A DNA stretch of 64,000 bases, taken from assembly GCF_003259935.1 (NCBI RefSeq), contig NZ_QLMH01000005.1:146848-210847 (forward strand), read 5' to 3'. Under the pieces are notes generated by a model that did no database searches, was not told the origin of the DNA, and saw only the letters and a list, made by a program, of their open reading frames with translations. Each line of letters begins with the position of its first letter. The first letter of the stretch is position 1. This DNA comes from Paranoxybacillus vitaminiphilus (GTDB taxonomy: Bacteria; Bacillota; Bacilli; Bacillales; Anoxybacillaceae). A program made the translations under genes and the position numbers. This document shows positions 25,877 to 35,894 of this stretch, piece by piece.

Positions 25877-28741
25877 ATGGCGATGGACAAAATTATTGTT
25901 AAAGGAGCAAGAGCTCATAATTTAAAAAATATTGATGTAGAAATTCCCCGCGATAAACTCGTTGTGTTGACAGGTTTATCGGGTTCAGGGAAATCATCGC
26001 TTGCGTTTGATACGATTTACGCGGAAGGACAGCGGCGCTATGTTGAATCGCTGTCCGCTTATGCGCGGCAATTTTTAGGGCAGATGGACAAGCCGGATGT
26101 TGATGCGATTGAAGGATTGTCTCCGGCGATTTCGATTGACCAAAAGACAACGAGCCGCAATCCTCGTTCAACGGTGGGGACGGTAACGGAAATATACGAC
26201 TATTTGCGTTTGTTGTTTGCCCGCGTCGGCCGTCCTGTTTGCCCGGAGCACGGCATTGAAATCACGTCGCAAACAATTGAACAGATGGTTGACCGGATTT
26301 TGGAATATCCGGAGCGCACGAAAATTCAAATTCTTGCTCCTGTTGTATCAGGGCGAAAAGGAACGCATGTGAAAACATTGGAGGACATTAAAAAGCAAGG
26401 TTATGTGCGGGTGCGTGTCGATGGGGAGATGCGTGAACTAACAGAAGAGATTGAACTTGAGAAAAATAAAAAACATTCGATTGAAGTCGTCGTTGACCGG
26501 ATTGTTGTCAAAGAGGGCATTGAAGGGCGCTTGGCCGATTCGTTAGAGACAGCTTTAAAGCTTGCCGATGGTAAAGTCATTATCGATGTGATTGGACAAG
26601 AAGAGCTGTTATTCAGCGAGCATCATGCCTGCCCGTATTGCGGTTTTTCGATTGGCGAATTGGAGCCGCGCCTGTTTTCGTTTAACAGCCCTTATGGAGC
26701 GTGCCCGGACTGTGACGGGTTAGGCTCAAAGCTGGAGGTCGATCCGGATTTAGTCATTCCAAATGAAGAGTTGACGCTGCGTGAACATGCGATTGCGCCT
26801 TGGGAACCGCAAAGCTCGCAATATTATCCGCAGCTTTTAGAGGCGGTATGCAATCATTACGGCATTGATATGGATACGCCTGTCAAAGATTTGCCAAAGC
26901 ATCAGCTGGATAAGATTTTATACGGCAGCAACGGGGAAAAAATTTATTTCCGCTATGAAAACGATTATGGGCAAATTCGCGAAAATTACATTGAGTTTGA
27001 AGGTGTCATTCCGAATGTGGAGCGACGTTATCGCGAAACGAGCTCCGATTATATTCGCGAGCAAATGGAAAAGTACATGGCACAGCAGCCGTGTCCGACA
27101 TGTAAAGGAAACCGCTTGAAAAAGGAAAGTTTGGCCGTTTTCGTCGGCGGCAAACATATTGGCGAAGTAACGGCGCTTTCGGTGACAGAAGCGCTCGAGT
27201 TCTTCCAAAACTTATCTTTGAGCGAAAAAGAAATGAAAATCGCCAATATGATTTTGCGTGAAATTATTGAGCGCCTCGGTTTTCTAAATAACGTCGGCCT
27301 TGATTATTTAACATTGAGTCGCTCAGCGGGAACGCTTTCAGGCGGTGAGGCGCAGCGCATTCGTCTGGCGACGCAAATCGGCTCACGTTTAACGGGAGTG
27401 TTGTACATTTTGGATGAGCCTTCCATCGGTCTGCATCAGCGCGATAATGATCGTTTAATTGCTACTTTAAAAAGTATGCGTGACATCGGCAATACGCTTA
27501 TTGTTGTTGAGCATGATGAAGATACGATGCTCGCGGCGGATTATTTGATTGATATTGGACCGGGGGCCGGCATTCACGGCGGTCAAGTGGTTTCTGCGGG
27601 AACGCCGGAAGAAGTGATGAACGACCCGAACTCGTTAACAGGGCAATATTTGTCAGGGAAAAAGTTTATTCCGCTTCCTGCGGAGCGCCGCAAGCCGGAT
27701 GGACGTTGGCTTGAAATTGTCGGCGCGCGGGAAAATAACTTGAAAAATGTGTCTGTAAAAATTCCGCTCGGCACATTTATTGCGGTTACGGGTGTGTCAG
27801 GTTCCGGAAAAAGTACGCTTGTCAATGAGATTTTGCATAAAGCCTTAGCACAAAAATTGCATCACGCGAAAGCAAAGCCGGGTGAGCATAAAGCGATTAA
27901 AGGAATCGAGCATTTAGATAAAGTGATTGACATCGACCAATCGCCAATCGGCCGCACGCCGCGTTCGAATCCGGCTACTTATACAGGTGTATTTGATGAT
28001 ATTCGCGAAGTGTTCGCGGCGACGAACGAAGCGAAAGTGCGCGGTTATAAAAAGGGACGTTTTAGCTTTAACGTCAAAGGCGGAAGATGTGAAGCGTGCC
28101 GCGGCGATGGGATTATCAAAATTGAAATGCACTTTTTGCCGGACGTTTATGTGCCTTGCGAAGTATGTCACGGCAAACGTTATAACCGCGAAACATTGGA
28201 AGTGAAATATAAAGATAAAAATATTGCTGAAGTGCTCGAAATGACGGTTGAAGATGCGTTGAAGTTTTTTGAAAACATCCCGAAAATTAAGCGGAAGCTC
28301 CAGACGATTTATGATGTCGGTTTAGGTTATATTAAACTGGGGCAGCCGGCGACGACATTATCTGGCGGTGAGGCGCAGCGCGTGAAGCTGGCTTCTGAGC
28401 TGCATCGCCGCTCGACAGGACGCACGCTCTATATTTTGGACGAACCGACAACCGGCTTGCATGTTGATGATATTTCACGGTTGTTGAAGGTGCTGCAGCG
28501 GTTAGTTGATAACGGTGATACAGTGCTTGTGATTGAGCATAACCTTGACGTGATTAAAGCAGCGGACTATATTATCGATCTTGGTCCAGAAGGCGGCGAT
28601 AAAGGCGGACAAATCGTCGCAACGGGAACGCCGGAAGAAGTAGCCGAAGTCGAAGGTTCCTATACGGGCAAATATTTAAAACCAATTTTAGAACGTGACC
28701 GCGAACGTATGAAGGAAAGATATGAAGCAACGAGCGTTTAA
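25877..28741 (+). CDS. uvrA: excinuclease ABC subunit A
   Basis: Seen: 954 aa starting [19 protein letters not shown], as in B. subtilis. Two ABC modules: Walker [11 protein letters not shown] near 36 and [10 protein letters not shown] near 640; signatures LSGGEAQRI near 490 and LSGGEAQRV near 830. Zinc modules CPYCGF..CPDCDG and [14 protein letters not shown]. Known: dimeric damage sensor that loads UvrB. Odd: the last codons form one arm of the downstream terminator (28719-28728), so coding and termination signals overlap. Confidence 0.98.
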   Translation: MAMDKIIVKGARAHNLKNIDVEIPRDKLVVLTGLSGSGKSSLAFDTIYAEGQRRYVESLSAYARQFLGQMDKPDVDAIEGLSPAISIDQKTTSRNPRSTVGTVTEIYDYLRLLFARVGRPVCPEHGIEITSQTIEQMVDRILEYPERTKIQILAPVVSGRKGTHVKTLEDIKKQGYVRVRVDGEMRELTEEIELEKNKKHSIEVVVDRIVVKEGIEGRLADSLETALKLADGKVIIDVIGQEELLFSEHHACPYCGFSIGELEPRLFSFNSPYGACPDCDGLGSKLEVDPDLVIPNEELTLREHAIAPWEPQSSQYYPQLLEAVCNHYGIDMDTPVKDLPKHQLDKILYGSNGEKIYFRYENDYGQIRENYIEFEGVIPNVERRYRETSSDYIREQMEKYMAQQPCPTCKGNRLKKESLAVFVGGKHIGEVTALSVTEALEFFQNLSLSEKEMKIANMILREIIERLGFLNNVGLDYLTLSRSAGTLSGGEAQRIRLATQIGSRLTGVLYILDEPSIGLHQRDNDRLIATLKSMRDIGNTLIVVEHDEDTMLAADYLIDIGPGAGIHGGQVVSAGTPEEVMNDPNSLTGQYLSGKKFIPLPAERRKPDGRWLEIVGARENNLKNVSVKIPLGTFIAVTGVSGSGKSTLVNEILHKALAQKLHHAKAKPGEHKAIKGIEHLDKVIDIDQSPIGRTPRSNPATYTGVFDDIREVFAATNEAKVRGYKKGRFSFNVKGGRCEACRGDGIIKIEMHFLPDVYVPCEVCHGKRYNRETLEVKYKDKNIAEVLEMTVEDALKFFENIPKIKRKLQTIYDVGLGYIKLGQPATTLSGGEAQRVKLASELHRRSTGRTLYILDEPTTGLHVDDISRLLKVLQRLVDNGDTVLVIEHNLDVIKAADYIIDLGPEGGDKGGQIVATGTPEEVAEVEGSYTGKYLKPILERDRERMKERYEATSV

Positions 28742-28765
28742 CGCTCGGGCTTCGTATCTTTTTTT
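28719..28765 (+). terminator. terminator overlapping the uvrA stop codon
   Basis: GATATGAAGC..CGAGCGTT pairs with AACGCTCG.GCTTCGTATC and seven T. The left arm is coding sequence. Confidence 0.85.
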
Positions 28766-28827
28766 ATTTTCCTAGAAACTTTTTATAGAAGGTTTCGTAT
28801 ATAAAAAAAGAATAGAGGTCTACATAC

Positions 28828-28863
28828 GCTGCTTCACCGCGTTAATGCAGTGGGGTCAGACCC
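28828..28863 (+). repeat. GCTTCACCGCGTTAATGCAGTG repeat, copy 1
   Basis: TGCTTCACCGCGTTAATGCAGTGGGGTCAGACCC, identical in core to 30451-30487. It ends just before the ribosome binding site of yvlB. Confidence 0.8.
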
Positions 28864-28882
28864 GAAAAAAGGGGGAATAAAG

Positions 28883-29980
28883 ATGGAGGAACGGAAGCGG
28901 ATTTTAAAGATGGTAGAAGAGGGAAAGTTAACAGCGGAAGAAGCGCTTATGCTGCTTGAGCAGCTGGAGCAGGCAGAAAAGAAAGCAGCTGAGGCGATTA
29001 CCGCTTTGTCAACCGATGTTCAGTTTACTGAGACGAAGCAAGATGAGTCTTCTTCTGTCAAATGGTCTTCGTTAAAAGAGAAAGTGTTTGATTTTCTTGA
29101 CGTTACTTTCAAAAAAGTAAAAAATTTTGATTTGGATTTGAACTTCGGCAACAGCTTTGAAATTAAACATATTTTTCAGCAAAACAGTGCTTTTTTTCAA
29201 ACGATAGATATTGATGTTGCCAATGGCAGCGTTGAACTCGTGCCATGGAATGAATCCGATATTCGTATCGAATGTGATGCCAAAGTTTACCGTGTTGACT
29301 CGGCTGAAGCAGCCCGCCAGCTTTTTTTGCGGGAGGTTCTTTTTTCTGTAGACAAAGGTTGTTTTCGCTTTTCTGTTCCAAAACAGCAGCTTAAGGTGCA
29401 TACGGTCATTTATCTTCCGCAATCGGCTTACGATTATGGAAAAATACGATTATTTAATGGAGATATTCGCGGTGAAAAGTTACAGATGAAGAAAATGCGA
29501 GCAAAAACGGCAAATGGTGCGATTAAGTTTGCAGGGATTAATGCGGAAAATGTCGAATTAGAAACAGTACATGGTGCTATTACAATCACTGAAAGTACCG
29601 TTCGTCAGCTTGAAGCAGAAAATATACATGGAGCAGTTCAAATAAGTGGAAAGTATCATAAAGCTGATTTGCAAAGTATTAGCGGCAGTATTATGTGCCG
29701 GATCGAAAATATGGACAGCGATACAGTACTTTCTAAAACCGTAACTGGTTCGATCCAAATACTTCTTCCGGAACAAATAGCATTCGAAGGAGAATTAAAG
29801 ACGAATATAGGAGGACTGTCTTATCATTATCCGGGAATAACAGTGATTGAAGAGAAAAAAGAGACGATTCAAAAATTGGTCCGGCTGAAGGCAAACGTAA
29901 ATGAAACAAGAGGCACTTATGTTTATGCCGATACAAAAACCGGTTCTATTTCAATCAAAGCGATGGGAGATGGTGAATGA
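28883..29980 (+). CDS. yvlB: YvlB-like DUF4097 protein
   Basis: Seen: 365 aa from ATG 28883 (GGGGG upstream). Residues 1-50 are a SHOCT/YvlB-type helical module (KRILKMVEEGKLTAEEALMLLEQLEQ). A Ser/Glu linker follows. From ~110 onward is a beta-solenoid DUF4097 domain with repeated turns such as AKTANGAIKF, VHGAITITES, IHGAVQISG, TKTGSISIK. There is no signal peptide. Known: in Firmicutes these occur with PspC-like and YvlD proteins in envelope-stress operons (LiaRS-type regulation in B. subtilis). yvlD follows after a tiny coupled ORF where yvlC would be expected. Confidence 0.85.
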   Translation: MEERKRILKMVEEGKLTAEEALMLLEQLEQAEKKAAEAITALSTDVQFTETKQDESSSVKWSSLKEKVFDFLDVTFKKVKNFDLDLNFGNSFEIKHIFQQNSAFFQTIDIDVANGSVELVPWNESDIRIECDAKVYRVDSAEAARQLFLREVLFSVDKGCFRFSVPKQQLKVHTVIYLPQSAYDYGKIRLFNGDIRGEKLQMKKMRAKTANGAIKFAGINAENVELETVHGAITITESTVRQLEAENIHGAVQISGKYHKADLQSISGSIMCRIENMDSDTVLSKTVTGSIQILLPEQIAFEGELKTNIGGLSYHYPGITVIEEKKETIQKLVRLKANVNETRGTYVYADTKTGSISIKAMGDGE

Positions 29981-30042
29981 TGAAACATATTAATAGCTCA
30001 AAATTAGCCAGTATTTTCGAAAAAACGGCCAGTTATGCTTAG
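29977..30042 (+). pseudogene. 21-codon ORF in the yvlC position, possible PspC-domain remnant
   Basis: Seen: ATGATG overlaps the yvlB stop and the ORF ends TAG inside the start of yvlD; the product would contain [14 protein letters not shown]. This resembles the PspC start KLAGVxGGLAxYF in spacing and ends, which is what yvlC encodes in B. subtilis. Its stop overlaps the yvlD start by eight bases, and yvlD has no other ribosome binding site, so the ORF may persist as a coupling leader. Homology is inferred by eye only. Confidence 0.4.
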
Positions 30043-30397
30043 CTGGATTGTCAACATTTTTGTCAACGCTTTGCTTTTAATTGTAATAGCTGGCTATTTT
30101 GAGTCTTTTCATCTCGAAGGTATCGGTGCTGCTTTCGTTGCAAGCATCATTCTTTCTGTATTAAATATCTTCGTAAAACCTTTTCTCATTCTCTTAACAC
30201 TTCCTATCACTGTTTTATCGCTTGGGTTATTTTTGTTTGTCATTAATGCGATTACTTTGATGATGACGTCTTCGATCATGGGAGATGCTTTTCAAATTGA
30301 CGGATTTGGTACAGCTATCCTTGCCTCCATCGTTCTTTCCTTTTTTCATTTGCTGATCCAAAAAGCCATTATTGAACCGTTGCAGCGTAATAACTAA
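30035..30397 (+). CDS. yvlD: YvlD family (phage holin family 4-like) membrane protein
   Basis: Seen: 120 aa. Four hydrophobic segments span nearly the whole protein ([65 protein letters not shown]), with the conserved [20 protein letters not shown] core. Known: YvlD proteins are small integral membrane proteins of unknown function found with yvlB/yvlC and often called holin-like, though no lysis role is shown. No Shine-Dalgarno precedes the ATG; translation probably depends on the upstream tiny ORF. Confidence 0.88.
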   Translation: MLSWIVNIFVNALLLIVIAGYFESFHLEGIGAAFVASIILSVLNIFVKPFLILLTLPITVLSLGLFLFVINAITLMMTSSIMGDAFQIDGFGTAILASIVLSFFHLLIQKAIIEPLQRNN

Positions 30398-30398
30398 G

Positions 30399-30436
30399 AC
30401 GTTCCCTCATGAGCTCAGTGGGGAACGTTCTTTTTT
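30399..30436 (+). terminator. Rho-independent terminator after yvlD
   Basis: ACGTTCCC pairs with GGGAACGT, then TCTTTTTT. Confidence 0.85.
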
Positions 30437-30490
30437 GGGGTCAGACCCATTGCTTCACCGCGTTAATGCAGTGGGGGTCAGACCCCCATT
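30437..30490 (+). repeat. GCTTCACCGCGTTAATGCAGTG repeat, copy 2
   Basis: Begins GGGGTCAGACCC, then the same TGCTTCACCGCGTTAATGCAGTG core as at 28829, then GGGGGTCAGACCCCC. The two copies flank the yvlB-yvlD unit. Confidence 0.8.
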
Positions 30491-30517
30491 CAAACAATGG
30501 GGGAAAAGTGCTACAAT
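30489..30517 (+). promoter_or_regulatory. sigma-A promoter of the hprK operon
   Basis: TTCAAA, 17 bases, TACAAT with TGC forming an extended -10. The -35 touches the end of the preceding repeat. Confidence 0.55.
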
Positions 30518-30545
30518 GGTAAAAGATGAAAAGGGGGGATTAGAA

Positions 30546-31481
30546 GTGCCAAAGGTGCGGACGAAAGATTTGATTGAGAAGTTTAATTTAGAGCTTGTGA
30601 GCGGTGCAGAAGGGCTTCACCGCCCGATTACAACGAGTGATATATCGCGTCCAGGAATTGAGATGGCTGGTTATTTCACATATTATCCGGCAGAACGTAT
30701 TCAGCTTTTAGGAAAAACGGAATTATCTTTTTTTGAAAAATTAAGTCCAGAAGACAAAAAAGTGCGAATGGAAAAGCTTTGTACAGATATTACGCCGGCA
30801 ATCATCGTTTCCCGAGGGCTAGAAGTGCCAGAAGAGCTTATTGAGGCTTCTGAGCGTAATTCGGTGCCAGTGATGCGTTCTAATATGAAAACGACGCGTT
30901 TATCGAGCCGTTTGACAAACTATTTAGAAAGCAAATTGGCGCCGACAACGGCCGTACATGGAGTGTTAGTCGATGTCTACGGTGTCGGTGTATTAATTAC
31001 CGGAAAAAGCGGTGTTGGAAAAAGCGAAACGGCACTTGAGCTTGTGAAGCGCGGCCACCGTTTAGTAGCTGATGACTGCGTGGAAATTCGTCAAGAGGAC
31101 CAAGACATACTTGTTGGCAGCGCCCCGGAGTTAATTGAACATCTGCTGGAGATTCGCGGTCTAGGTATTATTAATGTAATGACATTATTTGGTGCGGGAG
31201 CCGTCCGGCCGCATAAACGTATTTCTCTTGTGATTGATTTAGAGCTATGGGATCCGAAAAAACAATATGACCGTCTTGGTCTGGAAGAGGAAAAAGTGAA
31301 AATTATCGATACGGAATTGACGAAGTTAACGATTCCGGTAAGACCCGGACGAAACCTTGCAGTCATTATTGAAGTAGCAGCGATGAACTTTCGCTTAAAG
31401 CGGATGGGAATGAATGCTGCCGAAGAGTTTTCTGCCCGCCTGACAGATGCCATTGAAGATAGCGAGCACGATTACGAATAA
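30546..31481 (+). CDS. hprK: HPr kinase/phosphorylase
   Basis: Seen: 311 aa from GTG 30546 (GGGGGGA upstream), giving [20 protein letters not shown] as in the family; the frame is open to 30372 but that part is non-homologous. The N-terminal domain covers ~1-130. Walker [10 protein letters not shown] lies near 155, and the family signature [19 protein letters not shown] near 203. Known: phosphorylates HPr and Crh on Ser46 with ATP or PPi when fructose-1,6-bisphosphate is high, and removes it at high Pi. ppaX, which hydrolyses the PPi formed, is in the same operon, and crh is at 47795. Confidence 0.98.
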   Translation: MPKVRTKDLIEKFNLELVSGAEGLHRPITTSDISRPGIEMAGYFTYYPAERIQLLGKTELSFFEKLSPEDKKVRMEKLCTDITPAIIVSRGLEVPEELIEASERNSVPVMRSNMKTTRLSSRLTNYLESKLAPTTAVHGVLVDVYGVGVLITGKSGVGKSETALELVKRGHRLVADDCVEIRQEDQDILVGSAPELIEHLLEIRGLGIINVMTLFGAGAVRPHKRISLVIDLELWDPKKQYDRLGLEEEKVKIIDTELTKLTIPVRPGRNLAVIIEVAAMNFRLKRMGMNAAEEFSARLTDAIEDSEHDYE

Positions 31482-31493
31482 GGAGTTGACGAT

Positions 31494-32303
31494 ATGTTAG
31501 CAAATATCCAGCCGTTGGACCGCGTCTTTTTAGAGCTGGGTCCGATTACAATTTATTGGTATGGAGTCATCATTGGCACAGGTGTTTTGCTCGGTTTGTT
31601 TTTAGCGATGCGGGAATCCGAGCGGCGCGGCCTTCCAAAAGAAACATTTGTCGATCTCGTTTTATTGGCGGTACCGATAGCGATTTTATGTGCGCGTGCG
31701 TACTATGTCATTTTCCAATGGGACTATTATTCAAAGCATCTCGCGGAAATTCCGCAAATTTGGCAGGGCGGGTTAGCGATTCACGGTGGCTTAATCGGTG
31801 CGATTATTACCACGGTTGTATTCGCAAAAATACGCGGCTTATCATTTTGGAAGCTGGCTGATATCGCTGCGCCAAGCATTATTTTAGGTCAAGCGATTGG
31901 CCGTTGGGGAAATTTTATGAACCAAGAGGCCCACGGTGGTCCGGTCACGCGTGAGTTTCTCGAAAATTTGCGTTTGCCGGAATTTATTATTAACCAAATG
32001 TATATTAATGGGGAGTATTATCATCCGACTTTTTTATACGAATCTCTTTGGAATGTAACAGGCTTTTTTCTTCTGCTTCTACTGCGGAAAATCAACTTGC
32101 GCCGCGGGGAGCTGTTTCTCAGCTATATCATTTGGTATTCAATCGGCCGCTTTTTCATCGAAGGAATGAGAACGGACAGCTTAATGTTGACAGATACGTT
32201 GAGAATGGCACAATTTATTTCAATCGTTCTTATTATAGCAGCGATTGGCATTTGGATATTTAGAAGAACAAAAGGGCTGGCGAAGGAACGTTATCTTGAT
32301 TAA
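31494..32303 (+). CDS. lgt: prolipoprotein diacylglyceryl transferase
   Basis: Seen: 269 aa, AAGGAG upstream. Seven or so membrane helices. Family motifs [13 protein letters not shown] (essential His) and [14 protein letters not shown] (Lgt signature) in the middle. Known: transfers diacylglycerol from phosphatidylglycerol to the lipobox Cys of prolipoproteins such as CccB in this window. It lies 12 bases after hprK in the conserved hprK-lgt-yvoD-ppaX-yvoF operon. Confidence 0.98.
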   Translation: MLANIQPLDRVFLELGPITIYWYGVIIGTGVLLGLFLAMRESERRGLPKETFVDLVLLAVPIAILCARAYYVIFQWDYYSKHLAEIPQIWQGGLAIHGGLIGAIITTVVFAKIRGLSFWKLADIAAPSIILGQAIGRWGNFMNQEAHGGPVTREFLENLRLPEFIINQMYINGEYYHPTFLYESLWNVTGFFLLLLLRKINLRRGELFLSYIIWYSIGRFFIEGMRTDSLMLTDTLRMAQFISIVLIIAAIGIWIFRRTKGLAKERYLD

Positions 32304-32321
32304 TCAAAGGGGAGAAACAAA

Positions 32322-33260
32322 TTGATTAATATTTTTAAAAAAGGTTTGCTTGTCGGGATTAAAACAACATGGACGCTCGGAAAAGTGATTTTTCCCATTA
32401 CCGTTATTGTAACAGTTTTACAACATACCCCCATCCTCAATTGGATCATTGATTTTATTACGCCGTTTATGAAATGGATTGGTTTATCTGGAGATGCAGC
32501 CATTCCGTTAGTTCTTGGGAATTTTTTGAATTTATATGCCGGTATCGGCGCGATTTTGACACTCGATTTAACAGTAAAAGAAGTGTTCATTTTAGCGGTC
32601 ATGCTTTCGTTTTCTCATAATTTGCTCGTTGAATCGAGTGTCGCAGCGAAAGTCGGTGTGAGCATAGCGATGACGGTGGCAGTTCGCATCGGATTAGCGA
32701 TTGTCTCGGCGTTTTTCATTCATATTCTTTGGCAAGGCGGAAATGAAATCGCACAATATGGTCTTGTGTCGGCAACACCGGAACAGCTGACGAGTTGGGG
32801 AGCTATTTTCCTTTCCGGGGTTGAAAAAGCATTGCTCGGCATCGGGCAATTAGCTATGATCGTTATTCCGTTAATGATAGGTATTCAAATTTTAAAAGAT
32901 TTAAAATGGCTTGATCAATTTTCACGTTGGATGTCACCTGTAACAAGAGCGCTTGGCATGAAGGAAAACACATCGATGACGCTTGCCGCCGGGCTTTTAT
33001 TTGGCCTTGCCTACGGTGCCGGGGTGATGATTCAAGCGGTTCAAGAAGATCATGTTTCGAAGAAAGATTTGACGCTCGCGTTTATTTTTTTAGTGGCCTG
33101 CCATGCGGTTGTTGAAGACACTCTATTGTTTGTGCCGCTTGGCATTCCTGTTTGGCCGTTATTAGTCATTCGTTTAGTCACGGCTATTCTTTTAACGATG
33201 TCGGTCGGATTCATTTGGGGTAGAATACAGCAAACAGAGAGAAAGGAAGCAGCACTATGA
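32322..33260 (+). CDS. yvoD: nucleoside-recognition (Gate) domain membrane protein YvoD
   Basis: Seen: 312 aa from TTG 32322 with AAAGGGGAG upstream. About eight membrane helices in two Gate-domain halves ([12 protein letters not shown]..; [28 protein letters not shown]). Known: the Gate/nucleoside-recognition fold occurs in SpoVAE/SpmA-type and transporter-like proteins; YvoD itself is uncharacterised. The last four bases overlap ppaX (ATGA). The transported or sensed molecule cannot be read from sequence. Confidence 0.85.
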   Translation: MINIFKKGLLVGIKTTWTLGKVIFPITVIVTVLQHTPILNWIIDFITPFMKWIGLSGDAAIPLVLGNFLNLYAGIGAILTLDLTVKEVFILAVMLSFSHNLLVESSVAAKVGVSIAMTVAVRIGLAIVSAFFIHILWQGGNEIAQYGLVSATPEQLTSWGAIFLSGVEKALLGIGQLAMIVIPLMIGIQILKDLKWLDQFSRWMSPVTRALGMKENTSMTLAAGLLFGLAYGAGVMIQAVQEDHVSKKDLTLAFIFLVACHAVVEDTLLFVPLGIPVWPLLVIRLVTAILLTMSVGFIWGRIQQTERKEAAL

Positions 33261-33898
33261 ACATTAACACGATTTTATTCGATTTGGATGGAACGTTAAT
33301 CGATACAAATGAGCTCATTATTCAGTCGTTTTTGCATACGTTGGAAAAGTATTATCCTCATCAATACAAGCGGGAAGATGTGCTGGCATTCATCGGGCCG
33401 CCTCTTTATGATACGTTTGTAGCAATGGACAAAGAGCGAGTACAGGAAATGATTGATACGTATCGTGCTTTCAACCATGAGAAGCATGATGAGCTTGTAA
33501 AAGAATATGAAACCGTATATGAAACAGTAGAAACGCTTCATGAAAAAGGCTTTAAACTTGGCATCGTCACAACGAAAGTGCGTTCCACCGTTTTAATGGG
33601 ATTGAAGCTGACAAAACTGGATCGCTTCTTTCAGTGCATTGTCTCACTTGATGATGTCGAAAAAGCGAAGCCGGACCCGGAACCGATTTTTAAAGCACTG
33701 TCTATATTGCAGTCATCACCGCAAGAAACAATCATGGTCGGCGATAATTACCATGACATTTTAGCAGGAAAAAATGCCGGAACAAAAACGGCTGGAGTCG
33801 CGTGGTCGATTAAAGGTCGCGAATATTTAGAGAAATACGAACCGGACTTTATGCTTGAAAAAATGAGTGATTTGCTGGAAATTGTAGGAGTGAAATAA
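33257..33898 (+). CDS. ppaX: pyrophosphatase PpaX (HAD family)
   Basis: Seen: 213 aa. HAD motif [11 protein letters not shown] at residues ~9-18, motif II region GIVTTK, motif [15 protein letters not shown] and [10 protein letters not shown] helical cap covers ~20-80. Known: hydrolyses inorganic pyrophosphate released when HprK dephosphorylates seryl-phosphorylated HPr, keeping that reaction going. The start overlaps yvoD by four bases, and hprK is three genes upstream, which supports PpaX over a generic phosphoglycolate phosphatase. Confidence 0.92.
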   Translation: MNINTILFDLDGTLIDTNELIIQSFLHTLEKYYPHQYKREDVLAFIGPPLYDTFVAMDKERVQEMIDTYRAFNHEKHDELVKEYETVYETVETLHEKGFKLGIVTTKVRSTVLMGLKLTKLDRFFQCIVSLDDVEKAKPDPEPIFKALSILQSSPQETIMVGDNYHDILAGKNAGTKTAGVAWSIKGREYLEKYEPDFMLEKMSDLLEIVGVK

Positions 33899-33901
33899 AA
33901 C

Positions 33902-34420
33902 GTGAGACGAACGACAAAATATCCGGTATCGGGAACGAATTCGCTTTGGCAAATGTATAAAACGGTTTCGTTTTGGAAAATCGTCAAAAATTTTATCATC
34001 ATTCAAATTGCGCGTTACACGCCGTTTTTGCCGGTCAAAAACTGGCTGTACCGCACGTTTTTAAAAATGGAGATTGGCGAACATACCGCATTTGCTTTAA
34101 TGGTCATGCCGGATATTATGTTCCCTGAGAAAATTAAGGTCGGGCGCAATTCGATTATTGGCTACAACACGACGCTTCTTGCCCATGAATATTTAATTGA
34201 CGAATATCGTCTCGGCGATGTCGTCATTGGCGATGAAGTGATGATTGGTGCCAATTCGACGGTGCTGCCGGGAGTCGTCATCGGTGATCGTGCGGTTGTC
34301 GCCGCTGGTACGGTTGTTCATAAAGATGTGCCTCCCGGGGCTTTTGTCGGTGGAAACCCAATGCGAATCATTTACACGAAAGAAGAGATGGAACAACAAA
34401 GAGCGCATTCCAAGCAATGA
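33902..34420 (+). CDS. yvoF: left-handed beta-helix acyltransferase YvoF
   Basis: Seen: 172 aa from GTG 33902, only three bases after ppaX. Hexapeptide repeats of the LbH fold run through ~55-155 ([43 protein letters not shown]), ending [15 protein letters not shown], typical of maltose/galactoside acetyltransferase relatives. Substrate unknown. Last gene of the hprK operon. Its final codons form the left arm of the terminator. Confidence 0.9.
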   Translation: MRRTTKYPVSGTNSLWQMYKTVSFWKIVKNFIIIQIARYTPFLPVKNWLYRTFLKMEIGEHTAFALMVMPDIMFPEKIKVGRNSIIGYNTTLLAHEYLIDEYRLGDVVIGDEVMIGANSTVLPGVVIGDRAVVAAGTVVHKDVPPGAFVGGNPMRIIYTKEEMEQQRAHSKQ

Positions 34421-34437
34421 TTGGGGTGCGTTTTTTA
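34405..34437 (+). terminator. terminator overlapping yvoF end
   Basis: CGCATTCCAA pairs with TTGGGGTGCG, followed by TTTTTT. Confidence 0.85.
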
Positions 34438-34525
34438 GCAAATGCATAAATGCACTGTATCTGGAAGCATCGCTTTATATAAGTTCACATTAAAAACCGA
34501 CATAAAAGACAAAAATCAGTCTGAA

Positions 34526-34554
34526 TTTTCCGATAATAAATCAATATCGGAAAA
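34526..34554. promoter_or_regulatory. inverted repeat upstream of his promoter
   Basis: TTTTCCGATA and TATCGGAAAA are perfect arms around nine bases; pairing extends outward (CAG.CTGA.. / ..TCAATCTG) with mismatches. No T tract follows, so an operator or a structured element is likelier than a terminator. Confidence 0.5.
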
Positions 34555-34608
34555 TCAATCTGTATTGAAATAACCAGTGTCTAAATGCAGTTTCGTAAAA
34601 CTTTATAG

Positions 34609-34637
34609 TTGACGCATTTGTTTCTGAGGAGTAAACT
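34609..34637 (+). promoter_or_regulatory. sigma-A promoter of the his operon
   Basis: TTGACG, 17 bases, TAAACT; about 75 bases before hisZ. No T-box leader is visible. Confidence 0.65.
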
Positions 34638-34712
34638 ACAAATAACTTCACTTCTCTACCATATTAGCAAACTAAAGCGTTTGACGAACTTGAGAATAAA
34701 GGACGGGTAAAT

Positions 34713-35891
34713 ATGTCAAGGTTGTTTATGTTTGAGAAGCCGTTGGGAATGAGAGATACACTGCCGTTTTTATATGAAATGAAAAAGCGAATCCGTCATG
34801 CGATGACAAATGAAATTGAAAAATGGGGCTATCAATTCATTGAAACACCAACATTGGAATATTATGAAACGGTCGGAACTGCTTCAGCCATTCTTGACCA
34901 ACAATTGTTTAAACTGTTGGATCAACAAGGGCATACACTTGTATTGCGCCCGGATATGACGGCGCCAATCGCGCGCTTGGCGGCATCAAGGCTGTATGAG
35001 AATGGTAATCCGCTTCGTCTTGCCTACAATGCAAACGTGTTTCGCGCGCAGCAGCGGGAAGGCGGCAGACCGGCAGAATTTGAACAAATCGGTGTGGAAT
35101 GTATCGGCGATGGCACGATTGCCGCTGATGCGGAAGTGATCAGCTTAATGATTGCTGCGTTAGAACAGACGGGGTTAAAGCGGTTTACTGTAGCGATTGG
35201 CCATATTGGTTATGTGAACGCGCTGTTTTTGGATGTTTTAGGAAACGAGGAACGTGCGAATGTGCTGCGCCGCTTTTTATATGAAAAAAATTATGTCGGT
35301 TACCGTGAGCATGTCAAAGCTTTGCCGCTTTCTTCAATCGACAAACAGCGGCTCTTAAAGCTTCTTGAGCTGCGCGGTGATGAAGCGACAATCGCTGAGG
35401 CACGGGAGCAAATCGATACAAAAGAAGGAGCAAAAGCGGTTACCGAGCTGGAGCAGCTTTTTGAACATCTTCGTCTATACGGAGTCATTGAGCGGATTAA
35501 AATTGATTTAAATCTCATTAGCCATATGAATTATTACACAGGCATTTTGTTTGAAGTATATGCTGAGAATGTCGGTTTTCCGCTTGGAAACGGGGGAAGA
35601 TATGACGAGCTGCTTGCGAAATTTGAGCGGAAAGCACCGGCAACCGGTTTTGGCATTCGCGTTGACCGTTTAATCGAAGCGCTCGGCGATCCGGAAGAAA
35701 AAAACGATATTCATTGCATTATTTTTAGTCAGGAGCGTTTTGCCGAGGCGGTTCAGCTGGCAAATGAGCGCCGCAGAAAAGGTGAAAGAGTCGTATTGCA
35801 GCATATTTCGGGAATCACAGATATTGATGCGTGCACAAAGCAATATAGCGATGTCACCTATTTGATTGGCAGTGACAGAAAGGATGAATAG
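34713..35891 (+). CDS. hisZ: ATP phosphoribosyltransferase regulatory subunit
   Basis: Seen: 392 aa, GGACGGG upstream. Resembles histidyl-tRNA synthetase (class II motif 2 region RPDMTAPIARL..; LRLAYNANVFRAQ) but lacks the anticodon-binding domain and complete aminoacylation residues. Known: HisZ pairs with the short HisG to form the first, feedback-inhibited enzyme of histidine synthesis. First gene of an eight-gene his operon in the order ZGDBHAFIE. Confidence 0.97.
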   Translation: MSRLFMFEKPLGMRDTLPFLYEMKKRIRHAMTNEIEKWGYQFIETPTLEYYETVGTASAILDQQLFKLLDQQGHTLVLRPDMTAPIARLAASRLYENGNPLRLAYNANVFRAQQREGGRPAEFEQIGVECIGDGTIAADAEVISLMIAALEQTGLKRFTVAIGHIGYVNALFLDVLGNEERANVLRRFLYEKNYVGYREHVKALPLSSIDKQRLLKLLELRGDEATIAEAREQIDTKEGAKAVTELEQLFEHLRLYGVIERIKIDLNLISHMNYYTGILFEVYAENVGFPLGNGGRYDELLAKFERKAPATGFGIRVDRLIEALGDPEEKNDIHCIIFSQERFAEAVQLANERRRKGERVVLQHISGITDIDACTKQYSDVTYLIGSDRKDE

Positions 35892-35894
35892 GAC

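Noticed and set aside
30372..30545. Longer HprK with an N-terminal extension
   Set aside because: The extension crosses the yvlD terminator, a repeat and the hprK promoter; the GTG at 30546 matches the family start.
34438..34712. T-box or histidine attenuator before hisZ
   Set aside because: No T-box bulge sequence, no specifier stem with a His codon and no terminator/antiterminator pair could be found.
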